From Amazonocrinis nigriterrae CENA67 (lineage in GTDB: Bacteria > Cyanobacteriota > Cyanobacteriia > Cyanobacteriales > Nostocaceae), in assembly GCF_016056305.1 (NCBI RefSeq), contig NZ_JAECZC010000066.1:25769-67954 (forward strand): 42,186 bases of DNA, given 5' to 3'. Of this stretch, positions 1 through 10,212 are shown in pieces. Made by a program: the position numbers and the translations under genes. Every line of letters begins with the position of its first letter. Position 1 is the first letter of the stretch. The notes beneath the pieces were generated by a model. It was not told where the DNA came from. It ran no database searches and was given only the letters and a program-made list of their open reading frames with translations.

Positions 1-2
1 GT

Positions 3-170
3 GCAAGATATGAGCCTAATCGCTGTATGAAGATAAAGAAGATTAAAAAAAGTGGACAAAATGATATTGATAGGAGTTTAATGAATATTGTAATGACTCA
101 AACTAGTTTTGAGTTGTTGCAGGAAAGGTTGAGCTTTTTGAAAAGTAAAGTATTATCTCTTTACGGATAA
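3..170 (+). CDS. C-terminal end of an unknown protein (partial)
   Basis: An open frame runs in from the left edge and stops at TAA 168-170, giving 55 residues with a basic stretch (MKIKKIKKSG) and a helical, leucine-rich tail ending in KSKVLSLYG. The start is outside the window, so no family can be named. I do not recognise the tail. It could also be a chance open frame, because no upstream context is visible. Confidence 0.35.
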   Translation, partial: ARYEPNRCMKIKKIKKSGQNDIDRSLMNIVMTQTSFELLQERLSFLKSKVLSLYG

Positions 171-1028
171 AAATCTCGTTCAAGGCCATAGCATTAACAT
201 CTTAGAACAAACTCCTAAGTTGTTCAATAACTAAGAAAAAATGACATATAATTTATGACAAAACGTTCTGCCAGACAAGTAGAGAATAGGAAAAGGTTCT
301 CGAAAAACTAATGTGGAAGTAGCCTAAAATGTCCGGGGAGGGGTAAAACCTGAGATGTTCGTCGGAGTCGTAAACTTCTCATATTTTCATTCAAGAAATA
401 TCAGAGAGGGAGGAAGGCTTTCATCCGTTGTCCAGTCATAAATAATGTGCTTCCAAACATTATGCGATACAGGCACGGACAAATTCTATCAAGAACTCTT
501 AAATTCATAATCAGAATTCCCTTTAATTCGATGAATTCCCTGCAAAATGTCTATTTTCAATTCCCATTATTTTGGCGTGGCGGCGTCATGAATTATATGA
601 AATCATCAGGGGAGCGACTACCTTAAAAGGTCGTAAGTGCGGAGAATCAATCTGTAAGGTGAGTTTAGCTGAAGTCTTCATTGAAGATTTCAGGGAGGTT
701 TTAGTAACTCAGAGAGCCACTTTTAGGAAGATGTTCGTAGGATGTTAGTTATTTTTATTGATTTTTGCGTAATTTGGAAAAAAGAAAGTAGGCACTTGCA
801 TAAAGAGAAGTCCTCTGGATTTTCAAATTTTCCAGCGATGCGTAAAAATGACTGGCGAACGTCTTGGTGGCAAAGTCTCCTAGATCGCGATCGTTAAGCC
901 TTTCAGTACTATAGTAGTAATACTATAGAAATATCTCGTGTCCAGATATAAAGCAAGGCCTTTCCTTGAAATTCATGTCAGTTTAATTTACTAGTGTTTT
1001 AACTATAATTATCATTAAAAAATAAACT
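171..1028. other. Long non-coding stretch with structured segments
   Basis: No convincing gene is seen in 858 bases. The part around 600-720 looks structured: CTGAAGTCTTC and GAAGATTTCAG (669-693) form an 11-bp hairpin with a 3-base loop, and TGAGTT (about 660) can pair with AACTCA (about 707) around it. A short ACCTT/AAGGT hairpin lies just upstream near 620. The stretch could be the remnant of a mobile element or an unrecognised RNA; neither is shown by the sequence. Confidence 0.3.
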
Positions 1029-1754
1029 ATGGTTCAAACAACATTTACCAAACAAAAACGAGAACTAGCCAAAGCAATCTCATGGATTGAAAAAATTAGA
1101 GCGCAAGAAGTGCGCCATCGTAATTACAATGCTCAAGACGAACTTCAAGACGAAATTCGAGAAACTTATGTAGATTATTCTCCTGAAGAAATTAGTCTTC
1201 ATGTTTTAGAAATTGTCAAAGATGTAGTTAGTCAGCACGGCGCACGGCAAAAGGCAAACTCTAATAATACAGGAACTTTTGACTGGTATGGAATTTCTGT
1301 AGAACTCACTGTACCACAATTACGTGCCCTACAAAGTGCCCACGCTGTTCTATTAGAATTAGTCCGCAAACTTCCCCGACGCAATCCTAAACTTATTTAC
1401 AATACTACAATTGATAATCGTCCTGCCTTTGCCCATGTCAAACAAAAACATGAAGAAATAGAAACTCGATACGTTCCCTATGAAGAAGATTCAAGTACCA
1501 GAGTGCGAACCTATGAAGAACACTATAAAGTCATCAGTCACTATACTCAAAAAGTAGAAATTGATTATGGTTTAGAGATTAAACTGCTTAATGAATTAGG
1601 CGAAATGATAGATGATTTAGGGACGGCTATTCAAGTAGCTATTGATGAAGCAAATACTAAAGGTCGAGAAAATGACCCGATTATTGATGATGTTATTAAC
1701 AGAATTAGCCAAATAATTATTAATAAGTTACCATCAACTTCAAATCAAGATTAA
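1029..1754 (+). CDS. Conserved-looking protein of unknown function, 241 aa
   Basis: A soluble, charged protein with no signal peptide or membrane segment. The N-terminus (KQKRELAKAISWIEKIRAQEVRHRN) is strongly helical, and the C-terminal third has helices rich in acidic residues (LLNELGEMIDDLGTAIQVAIDEA). I recognise no catalytic motif. The ATG at 1029 has no clear Shine-Dalgarno sequence. The next gene starts 30 bases downstream on the same strand and also begins MVQ, so the two probably form an operon. Transcription is opposite to the Ro60 island that starts beyond 3.2 kb, so membership in that system is uncertain. Confidence 0.7.
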   Translation: MVQTTFTKQKRELAKAISWIEKIRAQEVRHRNYNAQDELQDEIRETYVDYSPEEISLHVLEIVKDVVSQHGARQKANSNNTGTFDWYGISVELTVPQLRALQSAHAVLLELVRKLPRRNPKLIYNTTIDNRPAFAHVKQKHEEIETRYVPYEEDSSTRVRTYEEHYKVISHYTQKVEIDYGLEIKLLNELGEMIDDLGTAIQVAIDEANTKGRENDPIIDDVINRISQIIINKLPSTSNQD

Positions 1755-1784
1755 AAATTAAACGAAATAAATATTGAATTGCTT

Positions 1785-2534
1785 ATGGTGCAAATTCAAT
1801 TATCACTAGCTGGTGATGGGCGTTTGGTGATTCTAACCCCACAAACAGTTCGTGCTGCCTTTTTTCAATTTACTGAAGTTAATCGAGAATATACAAGTCG
1901 TGAGAAATTTCCTCTCAACCGTCCTCTTTACAAACCATTTAAATTATGGAAATTTGAAAACAAAAGAGATGGGAACATATTGAGAAGTACTTATGCACCA
2001 TCTGGAACGAAAAAGAATGATTGGAAAGAAACTGAAGCGACTTTGCTTGATGCTTTATATCGAACTCATCTAGATAGAGAAAAACTATCGCATTTACACA
2101 AGAAAGATATTTTATATATCGAACGAGAAATCAATAAACAGATAGTTAGGAATAATTTAGCTTTAGTTGATGGAGAAGGGTTGTTATTATCAGGTTATGG
2201 CATTTGCCAAGAAATAGGTAAAAATCGCGAAAAAGTTAAGTATATTCGACGCTATGGAATGATTTTTATTCTAGAGCCAATTACGCGTCAAACTGTCCTG
2301 AAAGCAGAGAATATAGATTTATTTCTTCAGGACACGAATTTTGACTTTCATCTGGTTCGCTATCATGGAGTACTTTTATCTGCTTTGCGATCGCGCATTG
2401 AGTTATTATTTCGTCATCGCTTAGATTTTTCCATCACTTGGACTTGTACCCTTGATAGTTTTCAACCACGCCAAATTTTCCGAATTACAAGAATTTATCC
2501 TTGTGATGGCTTCCGCATCGTCAATTATGGTTAG
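1785..2534 (+). CDS. Protein of unknown function, 249 aa
   Basis: I chose the ATG at 1785 over the TTG at 1779, because it gives the same MVQ beginning as the upstream gene. The protein has no signal peptide or membrane helix. It contains a basic, aromatic middle part (YKPFKLWKFENKRDG) and a C-terminal half with repeated beta-like patterns (MIFILEPITRQTVL, FRITRIYPCDGFRIV). No known motif is visible. It follows the 241-residue gene by 30 bases and is likely co-transcribed with it. A paired structural or accessory role is possible but not shown. Confidence 0.65.
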   Translation: MVQIQLSLAGDGRLVILTPQTVRAAFFQFTEVNREYTSREKFPLNRPLYKPFKLWKFENKRDGNILRSTYAPSGTKKNDWKETEATLLDALYRTHLDREKLSHLHKKDILYIEREINKQIVRNNLALVDGEGLLLSGYGICQEIGKNREKVKYIRRYGMIFILEPITRQTVLKAENIDLFLQDTNFDFHLVRYHGVLLSALRSRIELLFRHRLDFSITWTCTLDSFQPRQIFRITRIYPCDGFRIVNYG

Positions 2535-2839
2535 CAGTTGACTGATAACTGATGACTGAGAACAGTGGAATATTTTTTTACTTGGAAGTCCCGAACTATG
2601 GACGCAGAAAACACAGAGTTATATAGTCCAGTTATGCCGTAGGAATCGCGCACCATCCGAGATTTTCGGTGCGTTACAGAGGTTAGTCTTAACGTACTCT
2701 ACTCAGGCTAAGCCATGTGACTAGGGCTATATCAAACGATTTTTACGTAAGTCCTGAGTAAGTTTCTGGAAAAGACATTGTGCCTTGTGTAGAAAACTTT
2801 AACAATTACTTGATGCTTAAATAGGCTCAAGAGGGACTC
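2535..2839. other. Intergenic stretch with a short palindrome
   Basis: No gene is seen. CGCACC (2649-2654) and GGTGCG (2668-2673) form a 6-bp hairpin that resembles the small dispersed palindromes of filamentous cyanobacteria. It could serve as a terminator for the preceding gene pair, but there is no T-run after it. Confidence 0.3.
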
Positions 2840-3058
2840 ATGCTTAATCAAGCTGTGAACTTAATCTTTGTAGATTCCTTTGCCTTTGTCATTAATGCGA
2901 CATTAGGTACAGTACTTCGCAGTAAAATCTGCAACTACTCATGGGATGGAAAACCACAGGGTGAGACTCAAACAGAAGAAATAAAATTTAATCAAACCGT
3001 ATCAACTCCATTATCTGAAAATATGGATGATACTGATAAGAGCGAATATTCCATCTGA
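2840..3058 (+). CDS. Possible small hypothetical protein, 72 aa
   Basis: An ATG frame of 72 codons preceded by AGAGGGA, a fair Shine-Dalgarno sequence four bases before the start. The first 30 residues are hydrophobic (LIFVDSFAFVINATLGTVL), the rest polar and acidic. I recognise no family. It may be a real small protein or a decayed fragment; it stands alone between the plus-strand pair and the convergent ThiF gene. Confidence 0.35.
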   Translation: MLNQAVNLIFVDSFAFVINATLGTVLRSKICNYSWDGKPQGETQTEEIKFNQTVSTPLSENMDDTDKSEYSI

Positions 3059-3075
3059 GGTAAGGAAGCCTAGGA

Positions 3076-3156
3076 GTCGCGCGCATGTAGTGCGCGACTG
3101 TCTCTTGAGTGAATGCAGTTGCTTGGCTGTACAAAGGCGCGTCCGCCCTCGCGGAC
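3076..3156. repeat. Two short GC-rich hairpins between convergent genes
   Basis: GTCGCGCGC (3076-3084) pairs with GTGCGCGAC (3090-3098) around a 5-base loop. GTCCGC (3141-3146) pairs with GCGGAC (3151-3156) around CCTC. The second matches a dispersed 'gtccgccctcgcggac' palindrome common in Nostocales. Lying between convergent genes, either could end transcription, though neither is followed by a clean T-run. Confidence 0.5.
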
Positions 3157-3210
3157 TATATTCTGTATCTTGACACTATCCTATAAGCGATCGCTCTTTT
3201 TTTCCTACTA

Positions 3211-3849
3211 TTACAAAAATAAAGATTGCACCGTCAAATCCTTGAGGGTGATGGTAAAGTTACGCTGTTCTGCTGTGGCAATGAATGAGACAATTGCTTC
3301 ACACGCCACAGCAACAGTTAACATTACCAAGTTTCTTGCTAGCGGATAATCGCAGACATCATCATTCACATCAGAAGGAACACGATAAACGTCATTCCAA
3401 ATCACTTCTGCATAATCAGCTGCTAGCCCAGCATGAACACAAGGAATGCTAAATTGCTCAGCATAATCCTTGACTGCTTGACGTGCAACGCTGTTGTCAA
3501 AGACATCGACAATTAACTGACTATCTTTGAGCAGTTGAGTTGTATTTGCTGCTGTTAACTCCTTTGTCTTGGCATCAATTTTAGTATCAATTGCTCGGTA
3601 TAAATTGTTAGCTAATATTTTCGCTTTGAAGGCTCCCACATCAGAACGGTAGTAGGGTTGGGTGGAAAGATTACGCTCTTCAATGCGATCGCGATCAATG
3701 ACTGTCAGTTTGTCAAAACCAGACCGAGCCAGATTTTCAGCAATATTAGCTCCTAACGCCCCCGCTCCACAAATTGTTATAGGATAGTTTTTCAGCTTTG
3801 CCATCACAGCATTACTGCGGTAAAGCTGTTCGTGAAAAAAGATACTCAT
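3211..3849 (-). CDS. ThiF/MoeB/HesA-family adenylating enzyme (E1-like), 212 aa
   Basis: E1-like enzymes adenylate the C-terminal glycine of a ubiquitin-like or sulfur-carrier protein. Here the Rossmann ATP-binding loop GAGALGANIAENLARSG lies at residues 28-44, followed by the acidic strand end VIDRD, the RNLSTQPYYRSDVGAFKA motif that binds ATP, and the metal-binding VDVFDN near 120. Possible acceptor cysteines are in PCVHAG and DDVCDYP. The CxxC zinc pairs of MoeB are not seen. At 212 residues it is a minimal adenylation domain. It is the last gene of the minus-strand Ro60/Y-RNA island, 94 bases after the 275-residue gene. The likely substrate is the beta-grasp protein at 9922-10122, an inference from context. 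Confidence 0.85.
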   Translation of the reverse strand: MSIFFHEQLYRSNAVMAKLKNYPITICGAGALGANIAENLARSGFDKLTVIDRDRIEERNLSTQPYYRSDVGAFKAKILANNLYRAIDTKIDAKTKELTAANTTQLLKDSQLIVDVFDNSVARQAVKDYAEQFSIPCVHAGLAADYAEVIWNDVYRVPSDVNDDVCDYPLARNLVMLTVAVACEAIVSFIATAEQRNFTITLKDLTVQSLFL

Positions 3850-3900
3850 AGCATTTTAGATTTTGGATTTTAGATTTTGGATTTTGGATTTTGGATTGCG
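3850..3900. repeat. Tandem GGATTTT heptamer repeat
   Basis: About six copies of the seven-base unit TTTGGAT/TTTAGAT fill the gap between the ThiF gene and its upstream neighbour. The same unit recurs at 7730-7782. Short tandem heptamers of this kind are common in heterocystous cyanobacteria. Confidence 0.75.
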
Positions 3901-3943
3901 AAAGAAGTTAGTGTGTGAGTTTTTAGATGTTCAATCTATTTCA

Positions 3944-4771
3944 TCATTGTTGTTCCATCACACCTACTAAGGATTGCAAGTCAAAATCGCGATCGCGTCC
4001 ACTCAAGCAAATACCAGAACTGATCACAGTCAAGTCAGTTTTAGCGATCGCGCTACTGTGGCGTACACCATCACTAGTTGTCCAATCAACTGTCCAGTAA
4101 TCACCGCGATCGTGAAATTGGCGTAATTCACCGCCGCCCATTTGCAATGCTTTTCTCAGTCGTTTTTCATCTTGTTGGGGTTTAGTAAAGCCTTCAATCT
4201 GCTTGGTTGCTAATTCATAGACTGTGCGGATTTCTGGAGTTATGCCTTTGAATTGCAATTCCTCAGCAGGAATGAGTTGCTTGAGGGCAGATTGCAGACT
4301 TTTAACAATTGTCGGATCGGTACGGCGATCAATTTCCTCAAACCAGCAGGATTGTCCATTCCAGCGGCTAATGATTTGCTCAAAGGCTACACCTTCATTT
4401 ACTAAATGTACTGCGATCGGCTTTACCACCCGCAACCGTTGACGCATATCTGCTTCATTCACCGGGTATGCTAACCAAGTTTGTCTTTGCAATCGGTGTG
4501 CTAACCGCAGCCGTATTTGGGGAAAGTTTTGCAAGTATTCTGCAATCTGGGGTAAACTTGCTTCTTCCACAACCTTTGCAGTCTTCTCATCCACAGGTTG
4601 AAAGATGCCCCAACCTTCAAATTTACTAGGCTTTGGGCTGAAGGTATACACCATCTCAGCTACGCGTGTGCGAACTCGTCCACCCTTGACACAGGGTGCA
4701 AGGAATTGGGTAGTGTACAACTGTGCTTCTGCACTAGCGATTTCGTTAATTAGCTTAAATATATTAGTCAT
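3944..4771 (-). CDS. Protein of unknown function in the Ro60 island, 275 aa
   Basis: A soluble protein with many Arg and Trp residues. Recognisable blocks are FEGWGIFQPVD near residue 50, a central basic helix RLRLAHRLQRQTWLAYPVNE, and a C-terminal beta-rich part (GDYWTVDWTTSDGVRHSS) with two cysteine-poor strands. No catalytic signature is evident, and I do not recognise the family. It is encoded directly upstream of the E1-like gene and directly downstream of RNA element A, all on the minus strand. The position suggests a partner of the E1-like enzyme or of the rRNA-mimic RNA. Confidence 0.7.
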   Translation of the reverse strand: MTNIFKLINEIASAEAQLYTTQFLAPCVKGGRVRTRVAEMVYTFSPKPSKFEGWGIFQPVDEKTAKVVEEASLPQIAEYLQNFPQIRLRLAHRLQRQTWLAYPVNEADMRQRLRVVKPIAVHLVNEGVAFEQIISRWNGQSCWFEEIDRRTDPTIVKSLQSALKQLIPAEELQFKGITPEIRTVYELATKQIEGFTKPQQDEKRLRKALQMGGGELRQFHDRGDYWTVDWTTSDGVRHSSAIAKTDLTVISSGICLSGRDRDFDLQSLVGVMEQQ

Positions 4772-4856
4772 AAATAATAGTTCTTTTAAAGCTAGAGATG
4801 CACTCTAGAAAGCTGGATAAAATCTAACTTTCTTAATTACGAATTGCGAATTAAAT

Positions 4857-5059
4857 TGCGTGCAAGTTGGTGGAGCATTGCGTTTTCTCAGTTACTAGGG
4901 GGACTCCGCTGGTGAGTTGTTACACACTCTTTCAAAGATGGCTACTTCTAAGCCCACTTTCCAGGTTCTTCGCACTCCCCGTTTACACACGCCCACTGCA
5001 TTTGGCAGTGTTACCTTCCTCTCGTACTAGTATGTAGGCTCCACGAGTTGGGGCACGCA
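4857..5059 (-). ncRNA. Element A: Y-RNA-like RNA carrying 23S GTPase-centre and sarcin-ricin mimics
   Basis: Read on the minus strand, the outer stem TGCGTGC/GCACGCA, loop strands CCCAAC and AACTTG, and second stem GTGGAGC/GCTCCAC give the Y-like frame shared with five other elements. Inside, helix TACATAC/GTGTGTA (5030-5036 with 4984-4990) closes a domain that holds CTAGTACGAGAGGA, identical to the 23S rRNA sarcin-ricin loop, and a 6-bp hairpin at 4994-5010. A second domain, 4899-4980, closes with GGGGA/UCCCC and contains GGGCUUAGAAGUAGCC and UUUGAAAGAGUGUGUAA, which follow the GTPase-associated centre (helices 42-44, L11/L10 site) almost base for base, including a GAGUC kink-turn strand. 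The GTP-factor-binding site of the ribosome is thus copied in one RNA of about 200 nt. A decayed rRNA insertion is less likely, because both elements keep pairing and sit in a conserved frame. Confidence 0.8.
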
Positions 5060-5066
5060 TGATATT

Positions 5067-5087
5067 GTTATAATACATATACTACAA
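5067..5087 (-). promoter_or_regulatory. Putative promoter/operator motif upstream of element A
   Basis: TAATACATATACTACA (plus strand 5071-5086) matches 15 of 16 bases of the motif at 10641-10656, upstream of the first RNA of the island. On the minus strand it reads TGTAGTATATGTATTA and ends 8-12 bases before the 5' end of element A, where a -10 box (TATTAT) would be expected. Element A therefore probably has its own start site under the same control as the head of the island. Confidence 0.5.
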
Positions 5088-5099
5088 GAATGAATTACT

Positions 5100-5381
5100 A
5101 CTTTTCGGAAAATATTTTGGCTGCTGGTGATACCCAAAAAATATTGAAAAAACGAACCGCAGACACACAGAGGACACCGAGAATAAGGTTTTTAGAGAGA
5201 TTTTGTAGGAGTGCGATCGCTGCCATTTCAGCTAGCTCATCAATCTACTAAAATACTTATGATGATGCTGGTAATATGGCTGAACTTGTCAGTAATTTAT
5301 CAAGATATTTTGCAGAAGGGAGAACAAAAAAGAGAGCTTAAATCAGCATTGAAATTTGCTTTGTATTTTTGTAAAGATAAA
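5100..5381. other. Spacer between element A and the 252-residue gene
   Basis: No real gene is supported. It holds a decayed copy of the 'aaccgcagacacacagaggacac' type dispersed repeat (about 5155-5180), a HIP1 site and a short open frame (5211-5393, plus) without coding character. On the minus strand this is the leader of element A. Confidence 0.4.
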
Positions 5382-6140
5382 TTACAAACTTAATTCTGGT
5401 AAGCATAGTTTTGCAACTGAATACTTAGTGGCTATTATAGAGTTCACTTTAACAATATACTGGTTTATAAATTCCTGAATTTTACGGATTAAGACATCGC
5501 CATTGTACTTAATTAAATGGGGTGCTTCAATTATGTCGCCGGGAAAATGGATTTGATTTCGCAAGTTTCTGTAATCATCAGCAATTTCTATAATATCTTC
5601 AGGAATATTCAACAGCTTTCTATACTCAGGCTTGTTAAGGATGATTCCGAACTTAAGACTTTCATCTTTAAGACCGATAAGCCTGTTTCGCTGTCGCTGT
5701 GCATCATAACGATAACCATCAATTGCAAAATATTCTTCGCGTAAAATTGGGCGTTTTTTTTGCTGTTTAGATAGCTCCTTAAACTCAGGTAATTCTGGAT
5801 TCAACTGATTAATGATACAATTATTACTAAGCAAACGTGCTTTGAGGCTCAGTTCAAACCCAGTAGAAAGCTTTAAATTTTCAAAGTTAATGTATTCCAG
5901 GCGTTTAAAAATTGTTGGTACGAATTCCATGTATCCGTTGAGTACCAACCTTTGTTCTGCGGCAAGTTGTGTATATTCTGAAAAAAGAACTGTATCATTA
6001 AAAGCAATATAAGCTTCTTTATTAAGACTTGCGACACCAAAATCACGATTTATATCATCTTTGTAAAGTAAATGCGTATAAACAAAGACATCGCTACCAG
6101 GTAGTCCACGAGAATATGCTTCCTCGAAAGTTATATCCAT
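5382..6140 (-). CDS. Unknown protein with HEPN-like motif, 252 aa
   Basis: A soluble, mixed-charge protein. The notable feature is EIADDYRNLRNQIHF near residue 195, which resembles the R-N-x(n)-H signature of HEPN domains, all-helical folds that are often RNases or RNA-binding in conflict systems. The helices around it fit such a fold. The N-terminal half (SRGLPGSDVFVYTHLLYKDD, NGYMEFVPTIFKRLEY) is not recognised. It lies 138 bases downstream of Ro60 and upstream of element A on the same strand. If HEPN is right, an RNA-cleaving or RNA-binding role next to Y RNAs would make sense; this is inference from one motif. Confidence 0.65.
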   Translation of the reverse strand: MDITFEEAYSRGLPGSDVFVYTHLLYKDDINRDFGVASLNKEAYIAFNDTVLFSEYTQLAAEQRLVLNGYMEFVPTIFKRLEYINFENLKLSTGFELSLKARLLSNNCIINQLNPELPEFKELSKQQKKRPILREEYFAIDGYRYDAQRQRNRLIGLKDESLKFGIILNKPEYRKLLNIPEDIIEIADDYRNLRNQIHFPGDIIEAPHLIKYNGDVLIRKIQEFINQYIVKVNSIIATKYSVAKLCLPELSL

Positions 6141-6278
6141 ATTTATTTAGTAATACTTAGTTATCCATTTAACTGCACTTTTGACCTGATGATAAGGATT
6201 AGAAAATCCTGTAAGCTCACGCCCACAACATCAGGATCAGGATGCGTTAGAAGTAACTATAACGCACCCTGAAATACT

Positions 6279-7782
<1,504 letters not shown>

Positions 7783-7813
7783 AGGAGGCAGATGTTGCAC
7801 GCTAGGTGATAAA

Positions 7814-7912
7814 GTCACCGCGCAAGTTTGAGAAAATTAAAAATTAGAAATTAAAAAAGATAGATTTTTGTATTTTTAATTTTTAATTTTTCATTGATCA
7901 GGGCGCGGCAAC
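7814..7912 (-). ncRNA. Element F: minimal Y-RNA-like hairpin beside Ro60
   Basis: On the minus strand GTTGCCGCGC (7912-7903) pairs with GCGCGGTGAC (7823-7814) over ten positions, two of them G-U. The internal-loop strands are CCTGATC on the 5' side and AAACTTG on the 3' side. A second stem GAAAAATTAAAAATT pairs with its near-perfect complement and encloses a loop of about 30 nt rich in A and T. There is no tRNA or rRNA mimic inside, so F resembles a simple Y RNA. It lies between the L7/L12 paralogue and the Ro60 gene. The A/T-rich stem could partly be a dispersed repeat, but the outer stem and loop match the other five elements. Confidence 0.65.
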
Positions 7913-7974
7913 AACTGCCAATCGATAAATTTGTCTCTAGCAGTCCTAATTCACTTGTAAAAACCTCTGTATTT

Positions 7975-8014
7975 TTCTTCTCTTGGCGCTCTTGGCGTCC
8001 TTGGCGGTTCGTTT
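7975..8014. repeat. Dispersed 'cttggcg' repeat
   Basis: TTCTCTTGGCGCTCTTGGCG and the following bases are the reverse complement of the repeat found at 15824-15866 (aaccgccaagacgccaagg). It is a common dispersed intergenic sequence in filamentous cyanobacteria. Confidence 0.7.
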
Positions 8015-8051
8015 AAAAAAAGAAACTTTCACAAAGCAGATAAAACTTCTA

Positions 8052-8432
<381 letters not shown>

Positions 8433-8481
8433 AGCAACCTCCAATGAGTTGCAATTAACTCATATTTGAAATGAATAAAAT

Positions 8482-8609
<128 letters not shown>

Positions 8610-8615
8610 AAAATT

Positions 8616-9386
<771 letters not shown>

Positions 9387-9474
9387 TTACAAATAAATTA
9401 GCGAACATCATTGAACTCACCTCCGCATACATGATTTCGTGAAGATTATAGATAAATACGATTTAAATATTTAG

Positions 9475-9616
9475 AATTCCGCACAAGTTAGTAAAGCAGT
9501 TTTCACAGTTGCCTATACCAATTTGGCCACGCTCCCATTGATGGAAGCGGCAGGAATCGAACCTGCATTCCGTTGCCGGATTAGTGTGTATGCTTTAAAA
9601 GTCAGGGCGCGGAATT
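9475..9616 (-). ncRNA. Element C: Y-RNA-like RNA with a circularly permuted tRNA
   Basis: The minus-strand outer stem AATTCCGCGC/GTGCGGAATT is mismatched at one pair; the loop strands are CCTGAC and AACTTG, and the second stem is TAAAGCA/TGCTTTA. The cargo is a tRNA in permuted order: a TCCG-GCAA-CGGA variable-arm hairpin (9569-9580), the T-arm GCAGG-TTCGATT-CCTGC (9550-9566), an acceptor stem CGCTTCC/GGGAGCG closed by a short loop (9530-9549), and then the D-arm GCC..TTGGTA..GGC (9511-9527). All seven acceptor positions pair. The Y stem occupies the place of the anticodon arm. This is the layout described for the tRNA-mimicking YrlA RNAs. The long variable arm and D-arm resemble tRNA-Leu. 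Confidence 0.8.
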
Positions 9617-9726
9617 ACTCCTTTCACACCTGAAGATTAGCGTTTAGACAGCAGGGGAGCAGAGGTGCAGGGGAGAAAAATTTGCATCGGTAACATTACA
9701 GTGGGAAGAGAGTAAATCTTAAATTA
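9617..9726. other. Spacer with purine/pyrimidine-biased repeat
   Basis: Between elements C and D lies a low-complexity 'gcaggggagcagaggtgcaggggag' type tract, a dispersed cyanobacterial repeat. Nothing else is seen. Confidence 0.5.
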
Positions 9727-9909
9727 CTCCGTGCAAGTTCAAGAAGCTTTTTACAGCTTACGGTCGCTCTTACCAACTATTGGCAGTGGGCACGCATGTT
9801 AAATCTGCGAGAGATTTAAAAATCATGCTTCGCTTGTTCGATCGCTCGAATTTTGCTACCTTAGAACCGTTATCAATGTGTATGTATGCTTCTAATGTCG
9901 GGGCACGGA
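9727..9909 (-). ncRNA. Element D: Y-RNA-like RNA with a 23S helix 69-71 mimic
   Basis: The outer stem TCCGTGC/GCACGGA (minus strand) pairs over seven bases; the loop strands are CCCGAC and AACTTG, and the second stem is AGAAGC/GCTTCT. Within, positions 9848-9873 match the universally conserved 23S rRNA strand of helices 69-71 (core AACGGUUCUAAGGUAGC) at 24 of 26 bases; the two changes are C to U and G to A. The 5' strand of helix 69 is not present. Several further hairpins fill the rest (for example TTCGAGCGATCGAA). The CCGA in the loop is the same as in vertebrate Y RNAs. It starts 12 bases after the stop of the beta-grasp gene, so it is probably part of the same transcript. Confidence 0.75.
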
Positions 9910-9921
9910 TAAATCAAGACT

Positions 9922-10149
<228 letters not shown>

Positions 10150-10212
10150 TTAGTATTAGTGGATCTGATCGGAATTGAACCGATACCCTCCCTGTGAGAG
10201 TTGCACTCACTC

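Noticed and set aside
171-1028. Group II intron or diversity-generating retroelement
   Set aside because: A piece translating as GFHPLSSHK and several hairpins suggested it, but no reverse transcriptase, domain V or repeat pair is visible in the window.
5211-5393. 60-codon plus-strand frame
   Set aside because: No ribosome site, unusual composition, and it overlaps the end of the minus-strand 252-residue gene.
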